Positions 36,571 through 44,349 of a stretch of DNA of 64,000 nucleotides are shown here, in pieces. Source of the stretch: Symbiodinium kawagutii (taxonomy: Eukaryota > Sar > Dinophyceae > Suessiales > Symbiodiniaceae). The stretch spans positions 236,340 through 300,339 of the forward strand of contig VSDK01012573.1 in NCBI GenBank assembly GCA_009767595.1, read 5' to 3'. How positions within the stretch are numbered: the stretch's first letter is position 1; every line of letters starts with the position of its first letter. A program made the translations under genes and the position numbers. The notes under the pieces are model-generated. The model was not told the DNA's origin. It did no database searches and saw only the letters and a list, made by a program, of their open reading frames with translations.

Positions 36571-36651
36571 GCAACCTGGGAATCAAACCTGGGCATCCTA
36601 GGAATTTCGAGGGTTCTTATCCCGCAATGTGGCAGACCACTGGACAAACTG
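36571..36651 (-). pseudogene. tRNA-Leu(AAG)-like relic or tRNA-derived SINE head
   Basis: On the minus strand the order is CCAGTGGTCTGCCA (D-arm/A-box-like), then GCGGG-ATAAGAA-CCCTC, an anticodon arm whose loop places AAG in the anticodon (leucine). Next is a long variable arm with TCCTAGGA, then CAGGTTTGATTCCCAG, in which GGTTTGATTCC matches the B box at all but one position. A long variable arm fits leucine tRNAs. The T stem has mismatches and I find no acceptor stem, so it is not an intact tRNA. Confidence 0.4.
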
Positions 36652-37097
36652 GTGAATGCTGTGATCCTGACTGCCAGAAAGGCATGCATGTCACTGGGCA
36701 GCAACAAGTTTAAAGCAGGAATACTCCAGAGCTGCATAGATGAACTGATGACTTGCTGATGTATAATGATGTAGATTGAAGTGAGGTGGATGTCATGATG
36801 TCATCCACATAAAAAGTCTCTGCACCCTTCTGAAGCTTTCGATTTTCACCACTTCAAGCATCGCAACATTTTAGTTGGTGCCAGTGCCATCCAGATTGAA
36901 CATCTCTCAGCCGGAGTGGTGCACAGTCATCTGCACGGTACCTATTGATCCACGTTCAAAGAGTTGGTTAATGTACCTCTTGGTTAAGGCTTGAGGTTGA
37001 TCCTCTCAGCTTCATCAAAGTGGTTCACTGTTAACAATTTCATATTACCCATGATTGACGATTACCCATGTTAAAATTGGCACATGATGACCCGAGT

Positions 37098-37194
37098 GTT
37101 TCTCAAAATACAGGTACCCCCACATCATCCCATTATCAATCATTGTCTGTTAATAAACCAACCATTTCTTGTGGTCCCCCTACTTCAAGAAACC
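37098..37194. mobile_element. MITE family A, complete copy 4
   Basis: The left end GTTTCTCAAAATACAGGTAC and the right end, minus strand GGTTTCTTGAAGTAGGGGGA, form imperfect inverted repeats around an interior with GTTAATAAACCAACC. It abuts the CGACATGCC array that follows. Confidence 0.65.
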
Positions 37195-37227
37195 ATCAAA
37201 GACAACCTTTAAACGGGATCCGTCCGT

Positions 37228-37545
37228 TCGACATGCCAAACTGACAGTCGACATGCCAAAAGTGGCCGTTCGACATGCCAAAAGTGGCCGTTCGACATGC
37301 CAAAAGTGGTCGTTCGACATGCCAAAAGTGGCCGTTCGACATGCCAAAAGTGGCTGTTCGACATGCCAAAAGTGAGTGACCGGTCGACATGCCAAAAGTG
37401 ACTGGGCGACATGCCAAAAGTGTCCGGTCGACATGCCAAAGGTGAGTGACCGGTCGACATGCCAAAAGTGACTGAACGACATGCCCAAAGTGTCCGGTCG
37501 ACATGCCAACAGTGCCGGGTTGACATGCCAAAACTGACCATCCGA
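37228..37545. repeat. 22-bp minisatellite of CGACATGCCAAAAGTG units
   Basis: About 14 units. The core CGACATGCCAAAAGTG is nearly constant while the 6-bp linker varies (GCCGTT, GTCGTT, GCTGTT, ACTGGG, TCCGGT). Some units carry GAGTGACCGGT, making them longer. The minus-strand translations (FGMSNGHFWHVE, LACRTAT) are open in all frames because of the repeat and should not be taken as proteins. Confidence 0.95.
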
Positions 37546-37771
37546 GCACCAATTAGTGAGAAGCACTGCAAGAAACCACATATGTGATTTCCCAATTCAG
37601 CTCCCAGGGGAATGCGAAGCAATAAGGCATTATTTTGGCTATTTGAAAATATGTTGTCGTGGATATGTAATACGAAGTCTCATTGACATGGTGTAAGGGT
37701 TTTGTGATGCATGGTAGACTGTTGCATTGGCTGGTAGTGCCGGGTCAGCCCTAGACGTCCCCAAAAAATGA

Positions 37772-38160
37772 ACCGCCGATGTGCCAAAGCGGACGTTCGA
37801 GATATAAAAAACTAGATTTTGTGAAACTTGGTAGTACTTTGTAGTACTTTGTAGTACCGTGTAGTAGTTGGCAGTACCTTTCCTGGCGGAAGCTCACGGG
37901 AGTAAAATAGTAAAATAGTGAAATAGTAAAATTGCTGCCGCCGACATGCCACAAGTGTCGTTCGACGTGCCAAAAGTATCGTTGGACGTGCCAAAGCGGA
38001 CGTTCGAGATATAAAAAACTAGATTTTGTAGTACTTTGTAGTACTTTGTAGTACTTCGTAGTACCTTGTAGTAGTTGGCAGTACCTTTCCTGGCGGAAGC
38101 TCACGGGAGTAAAATAGTAAAATGGTAAAATAGTAAAATAGTAAAATAGTAAAATATGTG
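37772..38160. repeat. Composite modular repeat, locus 1 (two units)
   Basis: Each unit of about 206 bp has five modules in order: GCCAAAGCGGACGTTCGA with GATATAAAAAACTA; a run of the 10-mer TTTGTAGTAC; CTTTCCTGGCGGAAGCTCAC with GGGAG; a run of TAAAATAG octamers; and CCGACATGCCACAAGTGTCG-type sequence related to the 22-bp minisatellite. The same module order recurs at 51.6-52.2 kb with changed copy numbers. Confidence 0.9.
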
Positions 38161-39601
38161 GGAAGCAACATGAAGATAAATGAAGATTACGGCAAACAAG
38201 ATGAAGACTTGACGAGGATGAAGCCTTGTCTTTTTGTTTTGCAAGATGAAAGAACTGTTTGGATCTACGTATTGCAGCGGCTTATTTCGTGATGTCATGA
38301 AGGTTTCGTCGAGTCTGCCAGCAGGTTGCCAAGGCCACAGAAATCCGCAGAGCTTCGCATTTTGTTGAGTAATTCTCAGTTGGTGCACTGGAGCCAGTGG
38401 TGTCCCTACGTGTCTCTCGTGGTAGGTACCTGGAGCAAAAGAAGCACAGAAGTCTGGTGGTGATCTGACCATTGGCAATATTCGTGTCAAGGCGTGAATT
38501 TGGCCGTCGCAACGGCGGTGGTGCTGTTGCTATTGTTTTGGTGGTCACGGGTGGTGATAGTGATAGTGATGGAGGCATTGGTCTCATCACTGTCCTTGTT
38601 GCAGCTCTCCATCTGGAAGCGACTGGGGTGACTTGTGGAAATAGTAAGCAGCTGCGAACCCATCTGTTGCAGGCAACCTCTGCAGGCCGGGAAGACGTGG
38701 ACAATTCTGTTGGTCGAGTTTCATTCCACGATTATCCATGATTCATGGACTTCCTTTGAAGGTGACGGTCGAGCTACCAGTGCCAAAGTCAGGGACGAGG
38801 TGCAGTGGGGCATTCTTTGAATGCGAGAAAGCCGTCGAACGACCGCATTCTGAGATCTCTAACTTCTCTTCGTTTTCGATGGCGACATCCTATCATCGGC
38901 CCCGAATCTAAGGTAACAATCGAGGCGCTTAAGAAGGCCTTCCAGCTTCCCGGCGAGGAGAGAAAGCATTCAGCGCAACATGAAATGAACATGAACAGAT
39001 TTATGAAAGGGATATTTCGTGACGTTTCCGACGTGCAGAAGATATAGAGTCGGTCGGTGGGGGCCAAATCACTGTCTCCTCTCAGCTGATGGATTCAGGA
39101 GCATGACGGCGAGGTGGGCTGACGGAAAAGTGGGCGCTTGTTGGCAAAGCGCCTACGTTTCCACTTAGCTGTGTGCGAGAGAGCCGTCAAAGGGTAGATT
39201 TCAAAGTTCTCCATCAACTTTCAGTGCTGTTTTTTGACCCGTGGCACGGGAACCAGGGTGGATTCGATGCCATTGATGCCAACAAGGGCGCTATGAGATG
39301 GTTGAACAATCTTTCTGGCAGGAAGTTCGGCGTATTTCCAGGTAGTCAAGAATGGCAGCTGCTAGGATGGTGTCATCAGCTAGCAAGGCCGAGTTCGTAG
39401 CTGTCAAGCAGGCAGCGGAGCAAAGGGTGTCGTTTTGCTGTGCACACAATACAATGTAAAGACTTTGTGGAGCCTATTCCGTGCGTCGTCAGAACCAGGT
39501 GTATAGTCACCAAGTCAGGTGCATTGCTTTGACACAGGGAGGCAGAGTCAATGTCGATGGCAATACGGCTCTGTTGCTGAGCCGAGAAAAAGGAACTCCT
39601 T
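38161..39601. other. Non-coding stretch left of the 4.75-kb element
   Basis: No gene is supported. Frames at 38472-38741 and 38805-39047 have no recognisable motifs. Confidence 0.4.
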
Positions 39602-39617
39602 CCCTAATCTTCCTAGG

Positions 39618-39898
39618 AGCTCTGGAACAGCGCTGGCAGCTCTGATTCAGCGCTTCTGACTTGAAAAAGGTCGCTTCTAGAAGCTCTAAAACAGCGCTGG
39701 CAGCTCTGTTTTAGCGCTGGCAGCTCTGTTTCAGCGCTGCTACAGAGCGCTGCCAGCTCTGAATCAGCGCTTCTTGGAAGAATATGATATTTACAAAGTT
39801 CAACCATGAGCGCTTCTAGAAGCAAAAAACAGCGCTTCTAGAAGCAAAAAGTAGCGCTTCTAGAAGCAAAAAACAGCGCTTCTAGAAGCTCTCTTTTT
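39618..39898. repeat. Left subterminal palindrome array of the 4.75-kb element
   Basis: AGCGCTGGCAGCTCTG-type units (39625-39775) are followed by GCTTCTAGAAGC at 39673 and then at 39812, 39834, 39856 and 39878. The last four are exactly 22 bp apart, joined by AAAAAACAGC or AAAAAGTAGC. GCTTCTAGAAGC and AGCGCT are each perfect palindromes. Confidence 0.95.
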
Positions 39899-40563
39899 TG
39901 AGCTCTAACATGTTTTATTTTACGGGGAAAAACAGAACACAACCTGCCAGGGACAGCAGCAGCAGTGTTTTTTTCTGACGCAGAAGGAGGTATGTGAAAA
40001 GTGTCAGACTGGGCCTACAGGAACTACAAAGCCTTTTGCGAGCTTCTACTAGCCTTTTGCAGGCCTTTGCGGTTTCATATTGAGTGGCTCAATGGAATTG
40101 CTCCATCTCAAGAAAAATTGTTCACATTCTAGTCCAGGAGCAGATCTTCTGCCTGCTCGATGCAACCACAAGGATTGGGCTGAGAATGCAAAAGTTTCGT
40201 CCCTGTAGTTCCAACTGTCTTTTGGGTTCCATTGCTGGCTTCATTTAGAAGATGTTGCAATAAATGGAATTTGGTTCTGACACGCCATGTTTGAGTATCT
40301 TCAGGATCCTCCTGGATGGCATTTGCTTCCAAATGAAAATATTGTTCTAAAAATTTAAAGCCATTGCTGGCTATTTGTTTCGCTTTTTTCTGTTCTTTGA
40401 TGTCTTTCAGTGTCCTGGTGACTGGAGTGCTTTGTTACTTTCTTTTACAATTTGGGTTAACCCAGACCCCAGCCCCAGACTTTGCCCCCCCTTTTTTCTG
40501 GAGGCAGACAGAGTGCAAAGCCTTCTCAGGCTTCCTTCCTGCGATAGCCTTTCCTTGTTTATT

Positions 40564-41724
40564 TCAAGCAGCAATGCCCTTGTTCCTTGCCCGCATCTTA
40601 TGAGGGTTGAAAGCTTTGGTGAGCTCTTTCACCTCTGCCTCACAAGCTTCCTTCTCAATCTTCAACTCAGCCACTTTCTGGCTTCTTCCCTCCTCAGCTT
40701 CAGGCAAGTCCACTTGCAGGGTGGACACTTTTTGCGTCCAATTGCCTTTGCAGGCTTCATACTTTGTGACCAACTTGTTGGTTTCTTCCAGAATGGCATT
40801 GCCCATAGTGCTGGGATTTGTCTTCTGGTGCTGCTGCAGACCAGCTTGGAGCAGCAACAAGTTGTCCACAGCTTTACCCATGGACTTACTGGCCTTTTGC
40901 AAGCCTTCCAGCAGTCTACAGTAAGCCTCTTGCAGGCTTTCCTGTGGTTTCTCTTCTGCTGCTTGGTCAGTCAAAGCCTTTCCAGGCTTCTGCCTAGTCC
41001 CAAGCAAGAACTGCTTGGGACCTGCAGCTTCAGGAAGAAGTGCTTCTTCGCACAAAGCAAACTTCTCCTGATCTATGTTGACCTCTTGCTTGGCTTGGGC
41101 GACAGCCTCATTACTGTGTCGCTCAGCTGTGAGCTGGGCCTTCACGAGGAAATATTGACGAATTCCTCGATCGGCCCATTGCTTCACTTCGTGTGGCCTA
41201 GTTTTTAAGCCTTCGCAGGCTGCGTCACACAACTCTTCAAAGTTGGGCAGCTGAGGGTCTGCTCCCTGCATCTTGCCCACGTCCCACTTACTCACCCAAC
41301 CTTTCAAATTGGTGTTTTCAGTGGTCAGCCTTTCCAGGCTACTCTTGTGCACTTCCTTGCTGGAGCAGTTGGGGTCCAAGAGAAACATCTGGTAGTACCA
41401 CTGTCTCTTGGCCAAACCCCCCTTTGCCTCATCAAAGGCTTTAACCATTTCTGGCTTCTGGCCACTTTTCCTCAGCTTCTTCAGCTGGTAATGCACATCA
41501 TTCCACTGCTGCTTTGTAGGGGCCTCCAGTGGTTTAGCCTTTTCAGGCTTCTCAGTCCCAGCCTTCTCAGGCTTGCTACTGCTGGCCTTTGCAGGCTCCT
41601 CAGACTCAGTCTCCTCTACAGCCTTCTCAGGCTTCCTTTTCTTGGACACTCCCTTTGGAGTGGAAGGTTCCTTTTTCATTGCCTTCTTTTCATTTTTCTT
41701 TTCAATTTTCGACTTGGGGGCCAT
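40564..41724 (-). CDS. Element ORF A: lysine/glutamate-rich protein of 386 aa
   Basis: I choose the start MAPKSKIEKKNEKK rather than the upstream in-frame ATG, because residues before it look like 5'-leader sequence (the same region carries a spliced-leader-like CTGGCTCAAG). Residues 1-70 are a disordered K/E/P region with an NLS-like SKKRK and four PEKA motifs. Residues 71-200 form a tryptophan-containing, probably globular part (QQWNDVHYQLKKL, AKRQWYYQMFLLDPN, GWVSKWDVG, QWADRGIRQYF). Residues 200-370 are charged and helical, probably coiled coil. The protein ends HKMRARNKGIAA. No catalytic motif is recognised; I infer an element-encoded structural or nucleic-acid-binding protein. Many codons fall in small perfect hairpins, for example those giving PEKA, SLER and KPGKA. 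It is the longest open frame in the window not made of simple repeats. Confidence 0.6.
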   Translation of the reverse strand: MAPKSKIEKKNEKKAMKKEPSTPKGVSKKRKPEKAVEETESEEPAKASSSKPEKAGTEKPEKAKPLEAPTKQQWNDVHYQLKKLRKSGQKPEMVKAFDEAKGGLAKRQWYYQMFLLDPNCSSKEVHKSSLERLTTENTNLKGWVSKWDVGKMQGADPQLPNFEELCDAACEGLKTRPHEVKQWADRGIRQYFLVKAQLTAERHSNEAVAQAKQEVNIDQEKFALCEEALLPEAAGPKQFLLGTRQKPGKALTDQAAEEKPQESLQEAYCRLLEGLQKASKSMGKAVDNLLLLQAGLQQHQKTNPSTMGNAILEETNKLVTKYEACKGNWTQKVSTLQVDLPEAEEGRSQKVAELKIEKEACEAEVKELTKAFNPHKMRARNKGIAA

Positions 41725-41840
41725 GGCAGCAGCACAGGTGGAAGTTGTACAGAATTGGAAGGACTGGTCACTGCCTATTTTTTTCCTATTTAGTATTTGT
41801 TTGTGTGCAGTTCTTGTTCTCTCTGCAGCTTGTTTGCTTG

Positions 41841-41849
41841 CTTGAGCCA
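41841..41849 (-). other. Spliced-leader-like 9-mer upstream of ORF A
   Basis: Read on the minus strand, TGGCTCAAG equals the last nine bases of the dinoflagellate spliced leader (consensus ...TTTTGGCTCAAG), about 115 nt before the start codon of ORF A. Upstream agreement is partial (about 13 of 17). It could be a relict left by retroposition of a trans-spliced mRNA, but a 9-mer can occur by chance. Confidence 0.3.
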
Positions 41850-41897
41850 GACTGCCGCCAATTTTTTTCCCATCTGCCAACCCTGGGCGCTCCCAAA

Positions 41898-42009
41898 AAA
41901 ACGTCTGAATTTCAGACGTTTTCAAACAAAGTATTTTGTAGGGTTTTAAATATAAAACAATTTAAAACTTGATTTTCAGACAAAAAACGTCTGAAATTCA
42001 GACATTTTT
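41898..42009. promoter_or_regulatory. Pair of long palindromes between ORF A and ORF B
   Basis: At 41898-41922 the arms AAAACGTCTGAA and TTCAGACGTTTT are perfect (12 bp) around one T. At about 41983-42009 a second copy, AAAACGTCTGAA-A-TTCAGACATTTT, has one mismatch. An extra half-site TTTCAGAC lies between them. The position in the spacer upstream of ORF A suits an operator, a transposition-protein site or a termination hairpin. Function is inference. Confidence 0.6.
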
Positions 42010-42334
42010 GTTTGAATTTTTCATCCCCAAACCAACAATTTTGGACCCCATTTTGCTTTGATTTAGGGGGGCGGCTTCCTGAGTTTTGGGGTCACTGCAG
42101 TTGACTTTGGACTGTGCTTTCTACTGCCTTGGGTACCTGGAAACCTTCTGGTGCCACAACCTCAGCAGCTCTCACACTATTTTTTTACCATCGAAAAATC
42201 TCAGGAGTCGTCCTGGAGTGTTTGGAAAGTACGGCCTCTTTGCAGGCTTCTCCTTTTCTTCTTCACCTAAAAAACCGCTCACAGGTTTCATTGCTTCCCA
42301 GGTGCTCTTCTGCCAAGCCATTTCTGGCTTCCAT

Positions 42335-43021
42335 TCAGTGGCCCCAGTCCACCTCCATGACTCCTCCTCCAGGTGGGTCTCTTTTGTCCTTATCTCCCCT
42401 GTCCTTGTCTCTGGATTTCTTTCTGGGACCACCTCTTCTAGAGTGATGTCTTCTTTTTCTTTTCTTCTCTTTTTCTTTTCCAGGCTTTTTTTCCATCTCC
42501 TCATCCTCATCTTCTCCTTCCTCCTCTTCTGGTGGGGGTTCTTCCATTGTTTTCTTTTTTCCACGCCTCTCATTTTTTATAGTCTTTGCAGACTCCTTGC
42601 TGGGGCAAGGTTTTTCTGTATTACCCTTAACCTTCTCAGGCTTCTCACTCTTTTCTTCCTTTTCAGGCTCCTCTGGCACAGGTGCCAAAGTGATCCTGGG
42701 ACTTGTTTTCCCTCTACTTAGGGACCTTCCCAGTGTTGGTCTGGTCCCTCCTCTTCTTTCAGCCTTTCCAGGCTCCGAGCACGAGGAAGAAGAATCCAGT
42801 GAGTCTGACTGGTTGTCAGCTCCAGCTGCGCTGGTTTTTTTTGTTTCCTCTGACTCCTCCAGGTCCGGCAGTTGGGACTCATCCACTGCTGCCTCCACTT
42901 GCCTGGCTTTGTTCCAGAGCTTCTTCATTTGCTTCTTCAGGTCTGCTGCCATTTCAGCCTTCACAGGCTTCAGCTCTTCAGGCACTTCTTTGCCTCCCCT
43001 CTCCAGGAATCTCTTCTTCAT
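42335..43021 (-). CDS. Element ORF B: highly charged protein of 228 aa
   Basis: It begins MKKRFLERGGKEVPEELKPV and contains a likely amphipathic segment (ADLKKQMKKLWNKARQVEAA), an acidic/serine stretch (DSLDSSSSCSEPGK), KPEK-type repeats, a run of E (EEEEGEDEDEE), and a basic tail KEKEKKRKRRHHSRRGGPRK. It ends GGGVMEVDWGH. The composition suggests a disordered nucleic-acid-binding protein. In the same frame, 27 codons upstream (AKAKRPAWSESRYGSRGYGS in part), lies the TGA that ends ORF C, so B and C may be one broken gene. A different frame (42172-42573) continues past the stop of B with ATEWKPEMAWQKSTWEAM, so the C-terminus is uncertain. Confidence 0.45.
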   Translation of the reverse strand: MKKRFLERGGKEVPEELKPVKAEMAADLKKQMKKLWNKARQVEAAVDESQLPDLEESEETKKTSAAGADNQSDSLDSSSSCSEPGKAERRGGTRPTLGRSLSRGKTSPRITLAPVPEEPEKEEKSEKPEKVKGNTEKPCPSKESAKTIKNERRGKKKTMEEPPPEEEEGEDEDEEMEKKPGKEKEKKRKRRHHSRRGGPRKKSRDKDRGDKDKRDPPGGGVMEVDWGH

Positions 43022-43102
43022 CCTCCTTTGTCCTGACCCATAGCCTCTAGAGCCATACCTGGATTCAGACCAAGCTGGCCTTTTAGCCTTTGCAGGTTTC
43101 TT

Positions 43103-43591
43103 TCAGCTGGAAGATGCTGGGGCTCCATGGCCTCTTGCAGACCTCCACATCTCCTCCAAATCCAGCTCCTGGGCCACAAAGGCCTCTGGATCTGGCTTGG
43201 GCCGACATACTTGCCACTCTCTGGCATCCTGGTTCCATAAAGGAGGCGATTCATGGAATTGGCAGGTCTGACTGTGACCATGAATGTACACAGCCATCTC
43301 TGGCTCCCAGTAGAATGCTTGTTCCAAGCTTTCCTGCTCCCATTCGGGCAATTCGTCCCACCAACCGCTGGCGTGTACATAAAAGTATTTGCCTTGGTGG
43401 AATCGAACTCTCCACCAGGGAATGCTTGTTGCAGGCAACACAGAGCCCCACAGCACAAGAGCCTCTTTCAAGCTCCATTTCATGCCAGCCACTGGCAGCA
43501 ACAGATTCACAAACAAACAAGCTTTTTTCAGGCTCCCATTCAAGCCTTTTACAGGCGTCAGAAACACAAGCAGCAGCAAAAAAACAGCCAT
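43103..43591 (-). CDS. Element ORF C: 162-aa protein, in frame with ORF B across one TGA
   Basis: The N-terminus MAVFLLLLVFLTPVKG is signal-peptide-like, though that may be fortuitous. Residues from about 58 onwards look like a folded, aromatic-rich domain: WWRVRFHQGKYFYVHASGWW, ELPEWEQESLEQAFYWEPEM, HGHSQTCQFHESPPLWNQDA, then DLEEMWRSARGHGAPASSS and a TGA. Past the TGA the frame stays open through 27 codons into ORF B. I recognise no family. Possibilities are a nonsense-mutated longer gene, translational readthrough, or an unseen intron. The WW-rich look resembles small binding modules, but I do not assign one. Confidence 0.4.
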   Translation of the reverse strand: MAVFLLLLVFLTPVKGLNGSLKKACLFVNLLLPVAGMKWSLKEALVLWGSVLPATSIPWWRVRFHQGKYFYVHASGWWDELPEWEQESLEQAFYWEPEMAVYIHGHSQTCQFHESPPLWNQDAREWQVCRPKPDPEAFVAQELDLEEMWRSARGHGAPASSS

Positions 43592-43916
43592 GGCTCAGCT
43601 CCAGAAGCTTACCTACCAGGCGACTCGATGGACCAAAAAAATAGCTGTTTGGATCCTTACATTAATCAAAACATCCATGAAAGAATTGCTGCTTCTTTAC
43701 TTATTTTTTACCAGCTGCCTCAGTGCTGCTGTTCTAAAAATGCTGTGATTGTTGCTTGCTTGTTTTTGTGTGGGTGTGCCACTTTGGCTTGACAGGTTTG
43801 AGCCGGTTTGGGTTTCTGACTTTACCCATGTCCACAGACAGCTGGTTGCTCCAGGGAGGCTTGAACTATATAAAGTCGCCATGGCTGCGCAAAGAGTGAA
43901 AATTGCCAGTGTACTG

Positions 43917-43974
43917 TATATACAATATATATATATATATACATATATGTTCATATATATATATATATATATTC
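43917..43974. repeat. TA microsatellite
   Basis: Two (TA)8-10 runs separated by CATATATGTTC, inside the element between ORF C and its right end. Confidence 0.9.
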
Positions 43975-44157
43975 CTTCATGTATGCTGTCTCCATGATGA
44001 GATGCAATGCTCATGCATGACAAATTATAATGTGAATCACCATTTTCCTATGTCATTGTTCTGAAATAAATCTTATGAATTTATCAAGTGTCTTGCTTCT
44101 TATTGTTGAATTTCTTGATCTCTAACTGCAATATTTTCAGAAACAGTGCAATGAGGT

Positions 44158-44340
44158 GTTTCTAGAAGCTCTAAAACAGCGCTTCTAGAAGCAAAAAACA
44201 GCGCTTCTAGAAGCAAAAAGCAGCGCTTCTAGAAGCAAAAAACAGCGCTTCTAGAAGCTTTTTCCTAGAAGCTCTGAAACAGCGCTGCCAGCTCTGATTC
44301 AGCGCTTCTAAAAACCGCTTCTTTAACAGCGCTTCTAGGA
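44158..44340. repeat. Right subterminal palindrome array of the 4.75-kb element
   Basis: GCTTCTAGAAGC occurs at 44181, 44203, 44225 and 44247, again exactly 22 bp apart with AAAAAACAGC or AAAAAGCAGC linkers, preceded by a variant at 44158. AGCGCTGCCAGCTCTGATTC follows. The array runs in the same direction as the left one, although the outermost 15 bp are inverted. Confidence 0.95.
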
Positions 44341-44349
44341 AGATTAGGG

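Larger units (their letters stand above)
39602..44349. mobile_element. 4.75-kb terminal-inverted-repeat element with palindromic ends
   Basis: The outermost 15 bp, CCCTAATCTTCCTAG (39602-39616), are perfectly inverted as CTAGGAAGATTAGGG at 44335-44349. Inside each end lie AGCGCT-rich sequence and a 22-bp tandem array of the palindrome GCTTCTAGAAGC. All plausible long frames inside (three) are on the minus strand. The interior is crowded with short perfect hairpins. No transposase motif (DDE, RNase-H-like, reverse transcriptase) was recognised, so it may be non-autonomous or use an unfamiliar enzyme. I could not identify a convincing target-site duplication: the left flank ends ACTCCTT and the right flank starts TTCTATC. 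The family is unassigned. Confidence 0.7.

Noticed and set aside
37228-37545. Possible CRISPR-like array (regular direct repeats)
   Set aside because: No unique spacers: the 6-bp linkers are near-repeats, the organism is eukaryotic and there are no cas genes.
37180-37622. Minus-strand frames of 118-137 codons (FGMSNGHFWHVE, LACRTAT)
   Set aside because: Three overlapping frames from a 22-bp repeat, all open at once; repeat artefact.
39812-39889. Possible CRISPR-like array of palindromic repeats
   Set aside because: Spacers are the same A-rich decamer each time; it is a plain 22-bp tandem repeat at an element end.
40375-41972. Plus-strand frames of up to 277 codons opposite ORF A
   Set aside because: Antisense shadows of the K/E-rich minus-strand ORF, giving F/L/S-rich translations typical of antisense reading.
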